A stretch of 64,000 nt of DNA, taken from positions 488,024-552,023 of the forward strand of contig NZ_JAUCGR010000001.1 of the NCBI RefSeq assembly GCF_030362815.1. The letters are read 5' to 3'. Origin of the DNA: Cellulomonas edaphi. GTDB taxonomy: Bacteria > Actinomycetota > Actinomycetes > Actinomycetales > Cellulomonadaceae. How positions within the stretch are numbered: position 1 is the first letter of the stretch; each line of letters begins with the position of its first letter. Of the stretch, positions 19,392 through 28,144 are shown in pieces. Under the pieces are notes generated by a model. It did not search any database, was not told the origin of the DNA, and was given only the letters and a program-made list of their open reading frames with translations. The position numbers and the translations under genes were made by a program.

Positions 19392-20201
19392 TCAGCCCAG
19401 GAACACCTGGGCGCACAGCGGGCCTCGAGGCCCCTGGGTGCAGCCGACGCCGATCTTCGTGTACTGCGTGCCGAGGATGTTCGCCTTGTGCCCCGGGGAG
19501 CCCATCCAGCCCGCCACCGTCGCCTTGGCCGACGTGTAGCCGAGCGCGAGATTCTCGCCCACGGTGCCCGTGCCGCACGCCTCGACGACGGGGCCGAGCG
19601 GGTCATGCTCGAAGCGGTCCTGGGCGACGAGCACGGCGGTGCGGGACGCCGCCTGCTTCGTGGCGCACGACGACACCGCCAGGCGGGGCAGGCCCGCTCG
19701 AACGCGCTCGGCGTTGGTCAGGGTGACGATCTCGTCGACCAGCGAGCGGGGTCCCGGCCGGCCCTCCTGCGTGGGGCGTGTGGTCGACGTCCGGGAGGGC
19801 TCCGGCCTCGGAGTCGGCTTCGGGGTCGCCTTCGGGGTCGCCTTCGGACGAGCCTCCGCGCGGGTGCCAGGGGACCGGGCGGGCGCGGACGAGGGCCTGG
19901 CCGCCGCTCGCGGCTCGGTCGTGCGGGTGGGGCTGGGCTTCGCCGTTGGTCGCGCGGACGGGGTGGCCGTGGGCTCGGCCGGCGACGCGGACGGCAGCGG
20001 GGTGGGGTTCGACGCGGCCGGGGATGGTGCTCCGGTGGTCACCGCGGGCGGCGGCTCGATCGTCGCCGTGTCGGCTCCCCGCCCCACCATGGCCGCCGCG
20101 ACGGCGACCGCGACGACGATCGCCACGACCGCCAGCGCCCGCAAGACCAGGGTGGCGCGCGCGGGCCCGGCCGCCGACCGGCCGTGCTGCGGGGAGGTCA
20201 T
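19392..20201 (-). CDS. Exported CAP-domain (SCP/YkwD-like) protein
   Basis: This 269-residue protein has an N-terminal membrane anchor or signal (ALAVVAIVVAVAVAAAM), then a long Pro/Ser/Thr/Lys-rich low-complexity stretch (about residues 50-145) with repeated KATPKATPKPTPRP. The C-terminal CAP domain includes LVDEIVTLTNAERVRAGLP, ENLALGY, VAGWMGSPGHKANILGT and IGVGC. Cysteines in SSCAT, EACGT, GVGCTQ and LCAQ probably form disulfides. CAP proteins are exported and often bind the wall. ATG at 20201 is chosen; a GTG immediately upstream is equivalent. Confidence 0.88.
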   Translation of the reverse strand: MTSPQHGRSAAGPARATLVLRALAVVAIVVAVAVAAAMVGRGADTATIEPPPAVTTGAPSPAASNPTPLPSASPAEPTATPSARPTAKPSPTRTTEPRAAARPSSAPARSPGTRAEARPKATPKATPKPTPRPEPSRTSTTRPTQEGRPGPRSLVDEIVTLTNAERVRAGLPRLAVSSCATKQAASRTAVLVAQDRFEHDPLGPVVEACGTGTVGENLALGYTSAKATVAGWMGSPGHKANILGTQYTKIGVGCTQGPRGPLCAQVFLG

Positions 20202-20285
20202 CACGCGACCGTACCGGGCGAAAAGCGATACCGAGGAAGGAACCGGACGGGATGAGCGGGCGCCGTCCGCGTTGCCGTGGCGTGG

Positions 20286-20804
20286 TCAGCGCGCAGCAGC
20301 CGCCGCGAAGAGGGCGAGCGAGCGCCCCCAGGAACGGGCGCGCTCGAGCTCGTCGGGCAGCAGCCCGGAGCTGCGGCCGCTGACGGCGAACGACTCCGGG
20401 GGCACCACCAGCGTGGCACCGGCCTTGCCGAGGCGGCGCGCGATGGCGGGCGCGGCCGAGCCGGCGCGCCGCCCGAGCAGCGCGGTGTCGAAGACCGCGG
20501 CGGGCCGTCCCGCGCACCGGCCGGGCAGTGCGTCGAGCCACTCGCGCACCCCGTCACCAGGCGAGAGCGTGGGGTCGCCGTCGTGGCGCGCGGCCGAGCG
20601 TGAGCGGGGCGTGGAGAGCCCGCGCTGGTGTGTCGGAGCGCCGACGACGAGCAGCGTCGTCTCGTCCTGCACCGCGCCGGGCGGCACGAGCCCGACCTCG
20701 CACACCGTCGCCCCGACCCGCACGTCGGCCAGCCCGGCGGCGATCGCCTCGGCCACGGCGGCCGTGCTTCCGTACATCGACTCGAAGACCAGGAGGGCAG
20801 CCAT
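20286..20804 (-). CDS. Flavodoxin-like protein
   Basis: This 172-residue protein begins MAALLVFESMYGSTAAVAEA; the S-x-Y-G-S-T-x-x loop is the FMN phosphate-binding site of flavodoxins. VVGAPTHQRGLSTPRSR is the second FMN loop and contains a Trp/Tyr-free variant. The C-terminal half is an alpha/beta fold (GRPAAVFDTALLG, GATLVVPPESFAVSG). It lies divergent from a flavoprotein oxidoreductase gene with a shared 150-base upstream region, which suggests a redox partnership, though this is inference. Confidence 0.85.
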   Translation of the reverse strand: MAALLVFESMYGSTAAVAEAIAAGLADVRVGATVCEVGLVPPGAVQDETTLLVVGAPTHQRGLSTPRSRSAARHDGDPTLSPGDGVREWLDALPGRCAGRPAAVFDTALLGRRAGSAAPAIARRLGKAGATLVVPPESFAVSGRSSGLLPDELERARSWGRSLALFAAAAAR

Positions 20805-20954
20805 GGTCCTACGCTCCTCCCGGCCCTGGTCGCGCTCGCGGGTCCAAGGTCCCTCCAGGCCGGGGTACTTGATCCACCGGGAGCCGGCCCGCGGCGCTCG
20901 CCCCTCTGCCACGATGCAGGGACAGGAGGTCCACGAGGCGAGGGCGAGGCTCAC

Positions 20955-22562
20955 GTGATCAGTGCCGACGAGTTGAGGGCCATCCCGCTGTTCGCTGACC
21001 TGACCTCCGAGCAGCTGGCCTTTCTGTCCCGGGCGGTGGAGGACATCTCCCTGGTGCCCGGCGAGTACGCCGTGCACGAGGGCGACGACCGGGCGCTCTA
21101 CGCGGTGGTCGAGGGGCTCGTCCACCTCACCAAGGAGGTCAACGGCGTCGAGCGGGTGATCGGGCCGCGTGGACCTGGTGAGCTGTACGGCGAGGTGCCG
21201 GTGATGCTGAGCATGAACATGCCCGCCGGGTGCGTCGCCGTGGAGCCGTCACGCATCCTGCGGGTCGACGTGGGCACGTTCTTCACGCTGGCCGCGACGG
21301 CTCCGCAGGTGGTGGCGACCGTCGGTGCGCTGGCCAAGGGCCGCATGGAGGGGCTCAAGGAGATCGCGGCGGAGAAGCCGACGCCGGACATGGTGGTGAT
21401 CGGGCCCCCGGTCGACCCCCGGGTCCACGAGGTCCGCACGTTCCTCAACCGCAACCGCATCTCGTTCGAGACGATCAGCACCGACCACCACGCGGGCCCT
21501 TTCCCGGTCGTCGAGCTCGCCGACGGACGCAGGCTCGTGGACCCGAGCATGCGGGAGGTCGCGCTCGCCGGCGGCCTCGCGGTGTTCCCGGCGCACGACC
21601 ACTACGAGGTCGTGATCATCGGCGGGGGTCCCACGGGCCTCACCGCGGCGGTCAACGGTGCCGCCGAAGGGCTGCGCACCCTGGTGGTCGAGAGGTTCGC
21701 ACCGGGCGGTCAGGCGGGCACGTCGACGCGCATCGAGAACTACACGGGCTTCCCGTTCGGCGTCTCGGGGGACGAGCTCGCGAGCAAGGCGATGCGCCAG
21801 GCCAAGCGGCTCGGGGCCGAGATCGTGGTGACGCGGGCGATCGAGGCGATCGACGCGTCCGCGAGGACGCTGACCCTCGACGGCGGGGCGCAGATCAGCG
21901 CGCAGGTGGTCCTCGTGACCTCCGGTGTGGAGTGGCGGCACGTCGACCTCGCGGGGATCGACCGCTTCGTCGGCAACGGCGTCTACTACGGCGCCGCGCG
22001 CAGCGACTCGGGCCTGGCGCACGGCCAGGACGTGTTCATCATCGGCGCCGGCAACTCCGCCGGGCAGGCGGCGCTGTTCTTCTCCCGGCACGCCCGGTCG
22101 GTGACCCTGGTGGTCCGCGGCGAGTCGCTCGCGGCAAGCATGTCGCAGTACCTCATCGACCAGATCGCCTCGAACCGGCACATCGTGGTCGAGACGCGGT
22201 CCGAGGTGGTGGCCCTGCACGGCCAGGACGCGCTCCAGGCGATCGAGGTCGCCGACCGGCGGACGGGCACGGTCCGGCAGCGAGACGCCGAGGTGCTCTT
22301 CGTGATGATCGGGGCGGACGCGGTCACGTCGTGGCTGCCGCCCGAGGTGGCGCGCGACTCGCACGGCTTCGTGCTGACCGGACCGGACGCCCGCGACTCC
22401 GGTCGCTGGACGCAGCCGCGCGAGCCGTTCGCGCTGGAGACCACCGCCCCGGGGATCTTCGCCGCCGGCGACGTGCGGTCGGGATCGGTCAAGCGGGTGG
22501 CGTCCGGGGTGGGCGAGGGCGGGATGGCGATCGCCTTCGCGCACCAGTACCTGGCCCTCTAG
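20955..22562 (+). CDS. cNMP-binding-domain FAD-dependent pyridine nucleotide oxidoreductase (TrxR-like)
   Basis: This 535-residue fusion starts with a Crp-like cyclic-nucleotide-binding domain (about residues 1-125; LRAIPLFADLTSEQLAFLSR, GPGELYGEVPVML). A Cys-less glutaredoxin-like fold follows (about 145-210; VIGPPVDPRVHEVRTFLNRN). The rest resembles thioredoxin reductase: FAD site VVIIGGGPTGLTAA (223-228), PGGQAGTSTRIENYTGFPFG, nucleotide site FIIGAGNSAGQAALFF (364-369) and the FAD-closing FAAGDVR. The CxxC redox pair is absent (NGVYYGAARSDS where CATC would be), so it cannot be a classical disulfide reductase. The GTG start lacks an ideally spaced ribosome-binding site; an AGGAGGT lies 24 bases upstream. 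Confidence 0.85.
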   Translation: MISADELRAIPLFADLTSEQLAFLSRAVEDISLVPGEYAVHEGDDRALYAVVEGLVHLTKEVNGVERVIGPRGPGELYGEVPVMLSMNMPAGCVAVEPSRILRVDVGTFFTLAATAPQVVATVGALAKGRMEGLKEIAAEKPTPDMVVIGPPVDPRVHEVRTFLNRNRISFETISTDHHAGPFPVVELADGRRLVDPSMREVALAGGLAVFPAHDHYEVVIIGGGPTGLTAAVNGAAEGLRTLVVERFAPGGQAGTSTRIENYTGFPFGVSGDELASKAMRQAKRLGAEIVVTRAIEAIDASARTLTLDGGAQISAQVVLVTSGVEWRHVDLAGIDRFVGNGVYYGAARSDSGLAHGQDVFIIGAGNSAGQAALFFSRHARSVTLVVRGESLAASMSQYLIDQIASNRHIVVETRSEVVALHGQDALQAIEVADRRTGTVRQRDAEVLFVMIGADAVTSWLPPEVARDSHGFVLTGPDARDSGRWTQPREPFALETTAPGIFAAGDVRSGSVKRVASGVGEGGMAIAFAHQYLAL

Positions 22563-22611
22563 GGGCCGTCGACGACGGCAGGTGCCGCGCGCCGGCGACC
22601 GACCGCCCGGC

Positions 22612-23175
22612 TCAGGCCACCGAGGGCGTCCGGGCCCGCAGCACGCCATCCATCGCCGAGCGCAGCCCGAGGCGGGGCGCGAGGCCGTCCACCTGCACGA
22701 GGGCCGCGACCCCGAAGCTCTGGTAGAGCCCCACCAGCTGGTCCAGGAGGTCCCGCTCGAGAGGGCCGGACTGCTCGAGCACCGTGGTGGCGCCATCGAG
22801 CACCAGATAGGTCACCGTGCCGTCGAAGTCGTCGGCCGGGGCGACCCGGAAGCGCACCGAGCCGTGCTCCACCGCCTGGGGCAGCAGACGGCCCCGCACG
22901 TGCGCCACCTCCAGCAGGTTGCGCAGGGTGCGCGCGTCCGCCGGGTCGAGGCCTTCCGTGGCATCGAGCGCATCCAGGTCCACCAGGACGACGCACGACT
23001 CGGCCGCGTCGTCCTGGGACGGGTGCCAGGACGCGTCCACCTCGAGGGAGAGGAACCCGGCGTGCACGGAGTACGCCGCTCGAACGAGGTCGACCCGGTC
23101 GGGCAGGGACAGGCCACGCAGCGGGTTGGCGCGAGTGGTCGAGGCGGAGCCGCACGAGCAGGAGATCGTCACCAT
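22612..23175 (-). CDS. Hypothetical protein with N-terminal CSC motif
   Basis: I do not recognise this 187-residue protein with confidence. ATG at 23175 gives MVTISCSCGSAS, a short possible zinc-binding start like that of CpXC-domain proteins. A mixed alpha/beta region follows with VVLVDLDALDATEGL, RLLPQAVEHGSVRFRVAP and TVTYLVLDGATTVLEQ. There are only three cysteines (two near the start, one at ESCVV). It is probably cytoplasmic, with no signal or membrane segment. It is convergent with the oxidoreductase gene, 49 bases apart. A frame extending 20 codons further upstream exists but is unlikely. Confidence 0.6.
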   Translation of the reverse strand: MVTISCSCGSASTTRANPLRGLSLPDRVDLVRAAYSVHAGFLSLEVDASWHPSQDDAAESCVVLVDLDALDATEGLDPADARTLRNLLEVAHVRGRLLPQAVEHGSVRFRVAPADDFDGTVTYLVLDGATTVLEQSGPLERDLLDQLVGLYQSFGVAALVQVDGLAPRLGLRSAMDGVLRARTPSVA

Positions 23176-23576
23176 GGCTCCAGGGTGCGCCCGACCACTG
23201 ACACGACGGCCCGCGGCACGCCGGTGGCGGCTCACTCGCGCGTCGACCCGTCAGGTCCCCCACGCACGAGGTCGCCTCGGGCATGGTGGTGCGGTTGCAC
23301 CGGCGTCGGCACCGGCACGAGTACCGGCACCACGTCGCCGGTGCGCGGTCCCGGCGCGGGACGGACGTGGGGCCCGACGGCGGGCCGCCCGTCCCCCCGC
23401 GCAGGGGTGATTTCCGCCACGCGGTACGTAGCGCTGTCCGGGGGTGTCCTCATTTGCGAGGTCCGGATGCCGTAGGGGATGGCTACAGTCGGCCGTTGGT
23501 CCCACCGAGAGCCTGCGATCACGCGGTCCGATGGAGCTCGTTGCAGCAGAGGATGACCCAAGAGAGGAGGACGACG
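23176..23576. other. 401-base intergenic region upstream of two divergent genes
   Basis: No convincing gene is seen. It holds a stretch rich in GGCACC/CGGCAC repeats (about 23305-23345). A weak -10-like TACAGT lies at 23484-23489 and could serve the small gene at 23577, but no good -35 element is found at the usual spacing. Confidence 0.4.
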
Positions 23577-23744
23577 ATGAGCGTCCAGGAGAACGACACC
23601 GTCGCCACCACCGCCCCGGGGAACCACGCGTTCACCGAGCCGAACCCGTTCCTGTCCGAGACCGGCCACCTGACCGTCGAGGGACGCGTCGCGCCGATGC
23701 AGCGGACCGTCAACGCCGTGCCCACCCAGCGCGCGAACGACTGA
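23577..23744 (+). CDS. Small hypothetical protein (55 residues)
   Basis: ATG at 23577 is preceded by a strong GAGAGGAGG ribosome-binding site. An in-frame ATG at 23553 is possible but would place that site inside the gene. The protein is hydrophilic, has no cysteine and no membrane segment, and begins MSVQENDTVATTAPG. Its centre, FTEPNPFLSETGHLTVEG, alternates polar and aromatic residues. I do not recognise it. The strong ribosome-binding site and typical codon usage suggest it is expressed. Confidence 0.6.
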   Translation: MSVQENDTVATTAPGNHAFTEPNPFLSETGHLTVEGRVAPMQRTVNAVPTQRAND

Positions 23745-23750
23745 CACCTC

Positions 23751-24122
23751 TCAGCCCCGCGCCGGGAGCTGCTGCACGGACCACTCGTTGCCGTCGGGGT
23801 CCGCGAACCGCGTGAACCGCCCCCACGCGAGGTCCTCGACCTCAGGGGCGTCGACCCCGTTGGCGACCAGGAACGCGCGCGTCGCGTCGGCGTCGTCGAC
23901 CACCACCTGGATGCCCTTCACCGACCCGGGAACGGTGTCGATGATGCCCTCGCCGATCGCGATCGAGCAGGCCGACCCGGGCGGCGTGAGCTGGACGAAG
24001 CGCAGCGTCTCGGAGACGCGGACGTCGTGGTCCACGACGAAGCCGACCTGGTCGGCGTAGAACGCCTTGGCCCGGTCGACGTCCGTGACCGGGATGAGGA
24101 TGAGCTCGATGCGGATGTCCAT
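23751..24122 (-). CDS. VOC (glyoxalase/bleomycin-resistance) superfamily protein
   Basis: This 123-residue protein has the beta-alpha-beta-beta-beta pattern: MDIRIELILIPVTDVDRAKA, FYADQVGFVVDHDVR, RFVQLTPPGSACSIAIG, GIQVVVDDADATRAFLVANG and ending FADPDGNEWSVQQLP. VOC proteins are metal-dependent isomerases, dioxygenases or drug-binding proteins; no substrate can be read here. ATG at 24122. It is convergent with the small gene at 23577, with only six bases between. Confidence 0.88.
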   Translation of the reverse strand: MDIRIELILIPVTDVDRAKAFYADQVGFVVDHDVRVSETLRFVQLTPPGSACSIAIGEGIIDTVPGSVKGIQVVVDDADATRAFLVANGVDAPEVEDLAWGRFTRFADPDGNEWSVQQLPARG

Positions 24123-24272
24123 GACTCTGCCCTTCGCCGGTGCGGGAGGTTTGTCCCGGTTCGGGACGTACGGACATGCTCTCGCCGACCACCCACACGT
24201 GCGGATCGTTGCCGTGCAGCGCATGGTGGTGGGGCGGGAGGCCCGCACGGAACGTGACGAGAGGGGACTGCG

Positions 24273-24455
24273 ATGGGGCTCGACGACCTGGTCGCCAAGG
24301 CGAAGAACGCGCTCGACGGCCACGAGGACCAGGCGAAGGACGCGCTGGACAAGGCCGCGGAGGCCGTGAAGGCGCGGACCGGTGACGGCACGGACGCGAA
24401 GGTCGACGACGTCGTCGACAAGGCGAAGCAGTACCTCGACGAGCAGAAGCGGTAG
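24273..24455 (+). CDS. MT0933-like antitoxin family protein
   Basis: This 60-residue helical, Lys/Asp/Ala-rich protein reads MGLDDLVAKAKNALDGHEDQ at the start and ends VDKAKQYLDEQKR. The composition and the 'K..DDVVDKAKQYLDEQK' ending match the MT0933-like (Rv0909-type) antitoxin family. A GAGAGGGGA ribosome-binding site lies just upstream. No toxin gene is adjacent on either side, so either it is an orphan or the family label overstates its role. Confidence 0.72.
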   Translation: MGLDDLVAKAKNALDGHEDQAKDALDKAAEAVKARTGDGTDAKVDDVVDKAKQYLDEQKR

Positions 24456-24549
24456 CCCGCGGCCGGCAGTCGCGCGGAGCCAAATGCGTTGCGCGTCACG
24501 ATCCCTCGGCGAATGCTCGACCAGTGCGCCGAGGGCCGAGCACGCTCGG

Positions 24550-24580
24550 TAGACTCGGCGAATTGTTACCACGTGGTAAC
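24550..24580 (+). promoter_or_regulatory. -10-like element followed by a 16-bp perfect palindrome (operator candidate)
   Basis: TAGACT at 24550-24555 could be a -10 hexamer. The perfect palindrome GTTACCACGTGGTAAC occupies 24565-24580, close to the expected transcription start of the lipoprotein gene at 24635. The position would let a dimeric repressor block initiation. No -35 consensus is clear, and the regulator is unknown. Confidence 0.5.
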
Positions 24581-24634
24581 CAGGGGGAGGGCCGCATCCG
24601 GCCCCGTTCGTCGAAGTCAGCTAGGAGCTCCACC

Positions 24635-25132
24635 GTGAATCGTCCTGCCCGCATCCTCGCCGCTGCCGTTCTGGCGGCGTCCGCACTCGCCGCCTGCTCG
24701 AGCGGGGGTGACGACAGCGCCGGGCCGTCGTCGTCGTCGAGCGCCACGCCCTCCGCCGCGTCGACGCAGAGCGCGCCCGCCCCGGCGACCGAGCCCAACC
24801 TCACGCTCGCGTGCGGGCGGTTCTACAACGGCGGCGACAGCTCGCTCAAGGTCCGCATCGCCACCGTGGCGCCGGCCATGGACGCGCAGGACGCGGGCAC
24901 GCCGCTCACGGACGACCAGCTCGCCGAGCTCGGCGAGATCGACGCGTCGATCCTGCTGGCCGTCAAGGTCTCCCCGGCGCCGTTGGCCGACGCGTACACC
25001 GCGATCCACGAGCGGATCGCGGGTGCCGTCGCCGCCGCGGACTCGGGCGAGAAGAACACGGCAACGCTCGACCTGCCGAAGCAGGTCGCGGTCATCGACA
25101 CCGAGTGCGCGCCGGAGGGCTTCGGCAGCTGA
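24635..25132 (+). CDS. Putative lipoprotein, unknown function
   Basis: The GTG start follows a CTAGGAGC ribosome-binding site. The 165-residue product has a lipoprotein signal (ARILAAAVLAASALAACSS, lipobox LAAC), a Ser/Pro/Ala-rich linker, and a small folded domain of about 115 residues beginning LTLACGRFYNGGDSSL. Helices then follow (LTDDQLAELGEIDASILLA, PLADAYTAIHERIAGAVAAA). Two cysteines (LACG and TECAP) may form a disulfide. It should be anchored outside the membrane. An operator-like palindrome lies 55 bases upstream. Confidence 0.72.
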   Translation: MNRPARILAAAVLAASALAACSSGGDDSAGPSSSSSATPSAASTQSAPAPATEPNLTLACGRFYNGGDSSLKVRIATVAPAMDAQDAGTPLTDDQLAELGEIDASILLAVKVSPAPLADAYTAIHERIAGAVAAADSGEKNTATLDLPKQVAVIDTECAPEGFGS

Positions 25133-25145
25133 CGTCCGGCAGTGG

Positions 25146-25173
25146 CGGCCCGCCCGCCGCGACGGGCGGGCCG
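25146..25173. terminator. Hairpin terminator between lipoprotein gene and ramB
   Basis: An 11-bp perfect stem CGGCCCGCCCG / CGGGCGGGCCG (25146-25156, 25163-25173) with a 6-base loop lies between convergent genes. It ends where the ramB stop begins. Confidence 0.8.
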
Positions 25174-26634
25174 TCAGTCGTGCGGCGCGTGCCGGTCGAG
25201 GAACCGGTACACCTCGGTGGTGTCCACCCCGGGGAACACGCCGACGGGCAGCGCCGCGAGCAAGGAGGCGTGCGGCCGGGCCGACGGCCACGACTGCGAG
25301 GCCCATCGCGCCGCGAGCTCCGCGGGCGCCTCCCGGCAGCACGTCGGGTCCGGGCAGCGCGACGCCGACCGCTCCGTGGTCTCCCGGCCCCGGAACCACC
25401 GCACGTGCGCGAACGGGACGCCCACCGAGACCGAGAACGCGCCCTGCGACGAAGCCTGCACGCGGGACGTGCACCAGTACGTGCCCGACGAGGTGTCCGT
25501 GTACTGGTAGTACGGCGTGAACCGGTCCGCGAGCGTGAACACGACGCGCGCGGTCCACTGCCGGCACACGGGCTGGCCCTCGATCGCGCCCAACGGGTCG
25601 GACGGGAAGACGACGCCGTCGTTCTCGTACGCCTTGTGCAGCGTGCCGCCCTCGTGGACCTTCATGAAGTGCACCGGGATCCCCAGGTGCCGCGTCGCCA
25701 GGTTGGTGAACCGGTGCGCGGCGGTCTCGTAGGGGACCGCGAACGCGTCGCGCAGGTCCTCCACCGACAAGCGGCGCTCGCCCTTGGCCGCCTGCAGGAA
25801 CGCCGATGCGCCGTCCTCGGGGATCATCAGCGCCGCGGCCAGGTAGTTGGCCTCGACCCGTTGACGCAGGAAGTCTCCGTAGTCGGCCGGCTCCGCGTGT
25901 CCCAGCACGTGGCTCGCGATGGCCTGGAGCAGCGGTGAGCGGCCGTCGCTGAACCCGGGGTTGCCCTGCGGCAGGTAGATCCGTCCGTTGGCCAGGTCGG
26001 TCACCGTGCGCGTGGAGTGCGGCAGGTCGGGGACGTAGTGGAGCGTGAAGCCGAGGTGCGCCGCGATGTCGGCGGTCGAGCGCTGGGAGAGCGGGCCGCC
26101 CGGGTGGCCGATCGCGTCGAGCAGGCGACGGGCGTGGTCCTCGAGCTCGGGGAAGTAGTTGTCCTGGGCGCGCATGCGTGCGCGCAGCTCCGCGTTGGCG
26201 CGGCGCGCCTCCTCGGGCGTCGCGGCGTTCTCCGTCAGCAGGCGCTGCACCTCGTTCTGCAGGCGGACCAGCGCCTCGAGGGCGTCGGCGGGCAGCGAGC
26301 GACCCACCTTGACGGGCGGCACCGCGAGGTTGGCGAACAACGGCCCGCGCTGCGCACGCTCCAGCTCGATCTCCAGGGCGGCCCGCCGGCTGGGCGGGTC
26401 GGTGCGCAGCAGCTCGGACAGCGGCACCTCGAGCGCCTCGGCCACCAGGGCCAGCATCGAGAGCTTGGGCTCGCGGTGCCCGTTCTCCAGCATCGATACC
26501 TGCGAGGCGGCGCGCCCGATGGCGGCACCCAGGTCGTCGAGCGTCATGTTGCGCGCCGTGCGCAGGTGCCGGATGCGCCGGCCGAGGACCAGCGTGTCGA
26601 TCCCGCCGGGGGCCGTGGTGGACGTCGTCGTCAT
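25174..26634 (-). CDS. ramB: RamB/ScfR-type transcriptional regulator of the glyoxylate shunt
   Basis: This 486-residue regulator has an N-terminal XRE helix-turn-helix (about residues 17-75: [33 protein letters not shown]). An IrrE/M78-like region follows, in which the HExxH zinc motif is replaced by SHVLGH (about residue 250), so it should not be a protease. The C-terminal short-chain-fatty-acid sensor domain has Cys clusters (VCRQW, WCTSRVQ, CPDPTCC). Related RamB proteins control aceA and aceB in Corynebacterium and mycobacteria. The divergent orientation to aceA supports this role. ATG at 26634 is chosen; a GTG five codons upstream is possible. Confidence 0.9.
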   Translation of the reverse strand: MTTTSTTAPGGIDTLVLGRRIRHLRTARNMTLDDLGAAIGRAASQVSMLENGHREPKLSMLALVAEALEVPLSELLRTDPPSRRAALEIELERAQRGPLFANLAVPPVKVGRSLPADALEALVRLQNEVQRLLTENAATPEEARRANAELRARMRAQDNYFPELEDHARRLLDAIGHPGGPLSQRSTADIAAHLGFTLHYVPDLPHSTRTVTDLANGRIYLPQGNPGFSDGRSPLLQAIASHVLGHAEPADYGDFLRQRVEANYLAAALMIPEDGASAFLQAAKGERRLSVEDLRDAFAVPYETAAHRFTNLATRHLGIPVHFMKVHEGGTLHKAYENDGVVFPSDPLGAIEGQPVCRQWTARVVFTLADRFTPYYQYTDTSSGTYWCTSRVQASSQGAFSVSVGVPFAHVRWFRGRETTERSASRCPDPTCCREAPAELAARWASQSWPSARPHASLLAALPVGVFPGVDTTEVYRFLDRHAPHD

Positions 26635-26785
26635 GCGATCAACGGTCACACGTGTGGACGCTTCCGTCCAGGAGAAGGAACGCCGATCTTCTGCGCGCCC
26701 GGCCGGAGAAGAACGGCTCCTCGTCCAGGAACGTAGAGGTCAGGCCAGGAGGCCGAGAAGAACGCACATATCGAAGGAGCGAGCC
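26635..26785. promoter_or_regulatory. Divergent ramB-aceA regulatory region with palindrome and direct repeats
   Basis: The palindrome CACACGTGTG lies at 26647-26656, next to ramB. Three copies of GAGAAG(G)AACG follow at 26672-26682, 26706-26715 and 26755-26764, all on the plus strand and spaced 34 and 49 bases apart. An AAGGAGCG ribosome-binding site precedes aceA. The repeats do not match the A/T-rich RamB site known from Corynebacterium, so the bound protein is unknown. Confidence 0.55.
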
Positions 26786-28120
26786 ATGTCCACGCAGACG
26801 CACCAGGCGACGACGCACGGTGGCCCGACGGTCCGCCCGGGCGACCAGACGCAGCCCGCCGCTGAGCTCGCCGCGAGCTGGGAGCTGGACCCCCGGTGGG
26901 CCGGCGTCCGCCGCACCTACAGCGCCGACGACGTCGTCGCGCTGCGTGGGTCGGTGCGCGAGGAGCCGACGCTCGCCCGACGAGGGGCGGAGCGACTGTG
27001 GGAGCTCCTGCACACCCGGACGCACGTGCCGGCGCTCGGCGCGCTCACGGGCAACCAGGCGGTGCAGCAGGTCCGTGCCGGCCTCGAGGCCATCTACCTG
27101 TCCGGCTGGCAGGTGGCCGCCGACGCGAACCTGTCGGGGCAGACGTACCCGGACCAGTCGCTGTACCCGGCCAACTCCGTCCCGGCCGTCGTGCGGCGCA
27201 TCAACAACGCGCTCCTGCGCGCGGACCAGATCGACGTCGCCGAGCACGGCCGCCGCACGCGTGAGTGGCTCGCACCGATCGTCGCCGACGCCGAGGCCGG
27301 GTTCGGGGGGCCGCTCAACGCCTACGAGCTCATGCACGCGATGATCGCGGCGGGTGCGGCCGGCGTGCACTGGGAGGACCAGCTGGCGGCCGAGAAGAAG
27401 TGCGGGCACCTGGGCGGGAAGGTGCTGGTGCCGACCTCCCAGCACGTGCGCACCCTGTCCGCGGCGAGGCTGGCGGCCGACGTCGCCGGGGTGCCGACCG
27501 TCGTGATCGCGCGGACCGACGCGCTGGGAGCCGACCTGCTGACGTCGGACGTCGACGAGCGCGACGCCCGGTTCCTCACGGGCGAGCGCACGGCCGAGGG
27601 GTACTTCCGCGTGCGGCCGGGGCTCGATGCGGTCGTCGCGCGGGCCACCGCGTACGCACCGTTCTCCGACCTGATCTGGGTCGAGACGTCGACGCCCGAC
27701 GTGGGGCTCGCGATCGAGTTCGCCGAGCGCATCCACGAGCGGCACCCCGGCAAGCTGCTCGCGTACAACTGCTCGCCGTCGTTCAACTGGCGCCAGCACC
27801 TGTCGGACGCGCAGATCGCGCGCTTCCAGCGCGAGCTGGCCGGCCACGGGTACGCCTTCCAGTTCATCACCCTGGCCGGGTTCCACGCGCTCAATCACTC
27901 GATGTTCGAGCTGGCGCACGGCTACGCCTCGTCGGGCATGAGCGCGTACGTCGAGCTGCAGGAGGCCGAGATCGCCTCCGAGGCGCTCGGCTACACGGCC
28001 ACGCGCCACCAGCGCGAGGTCGGCACGGGCTACTTCGACCGCGTGGCCACCGCGATCTCCCCCGACAGCGCCACCCTCGCGCTCGCGGGCTCGACCGAGA
28101 CCGCCCAGTTCCACCACTGA
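26786..28120 (+). CDS. aceA: Isocitrate lyase
   Basis: This enzyme cleaves isocitrate to glyoxylate and succinate, allowing growth on acetate or fatty acids. The 444-residue protein contains the catalytic KKCGHLGGK motif (Cys206), the substrate loop [20 protein letters not shown], metal-binding DAEAGFGG and [13 protein letters not shown]. The C-terminal part has [18 protein letters not shown] and [16 protein letters not shown]. The length fits the short bacterial ICL1 class. ATG at 26786 lies seven bases after GAAGGAGCG. It is followed at 24 bases by malate synthase. Confidence 0.97.
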   Translation: MSTQTHQATTHGGPTVRPGDQTQPAAELAASWELDPRWAGVRRTYSADDVVALRGSVREEPTLARRGAERLWELLHTRTHVPALGALTGNQAVQQVRAGLEAIYLSGWQVAADANLSGQTYPDQSLYPANSVPAVVRRINNALLRADQIDVAEHGRRTREWLAPIVADAEAGFGGPLNAYELMHAMIAAGAAGVHWEDQLAAEKKCGHLGGKVLVPTSQHVRTLSAARLAADVAGVPTVVIARTDALGADLLTSDVDERDARFLTGERTAEGYFRVRPGLDAVVARATAYAPFSDLIWVETSTPDVGLAIEFAERIHERHPGKLLAYNCSPSFNWRQHLSDAQIARFQRELAGHGYAFQFITLAGFHALNHSMFELAHGYASSGMSAYVELQEAEIASEALGYTATRHQREVGTGYFDRVATAISPDSATLALAGSTETAQFHH

Positions 28121-28144
28121 CTCGCCGTGAACAGGAGCAGACCG

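Noticed and set aside
24565..24580. GTTACCACGTGGTAAC considered as a second parS site
   Set aside because: It shares only the CACGTG core; the outer bases (GTTAC/GTAAC) do not fit TGTTNCACGTGAAACA.
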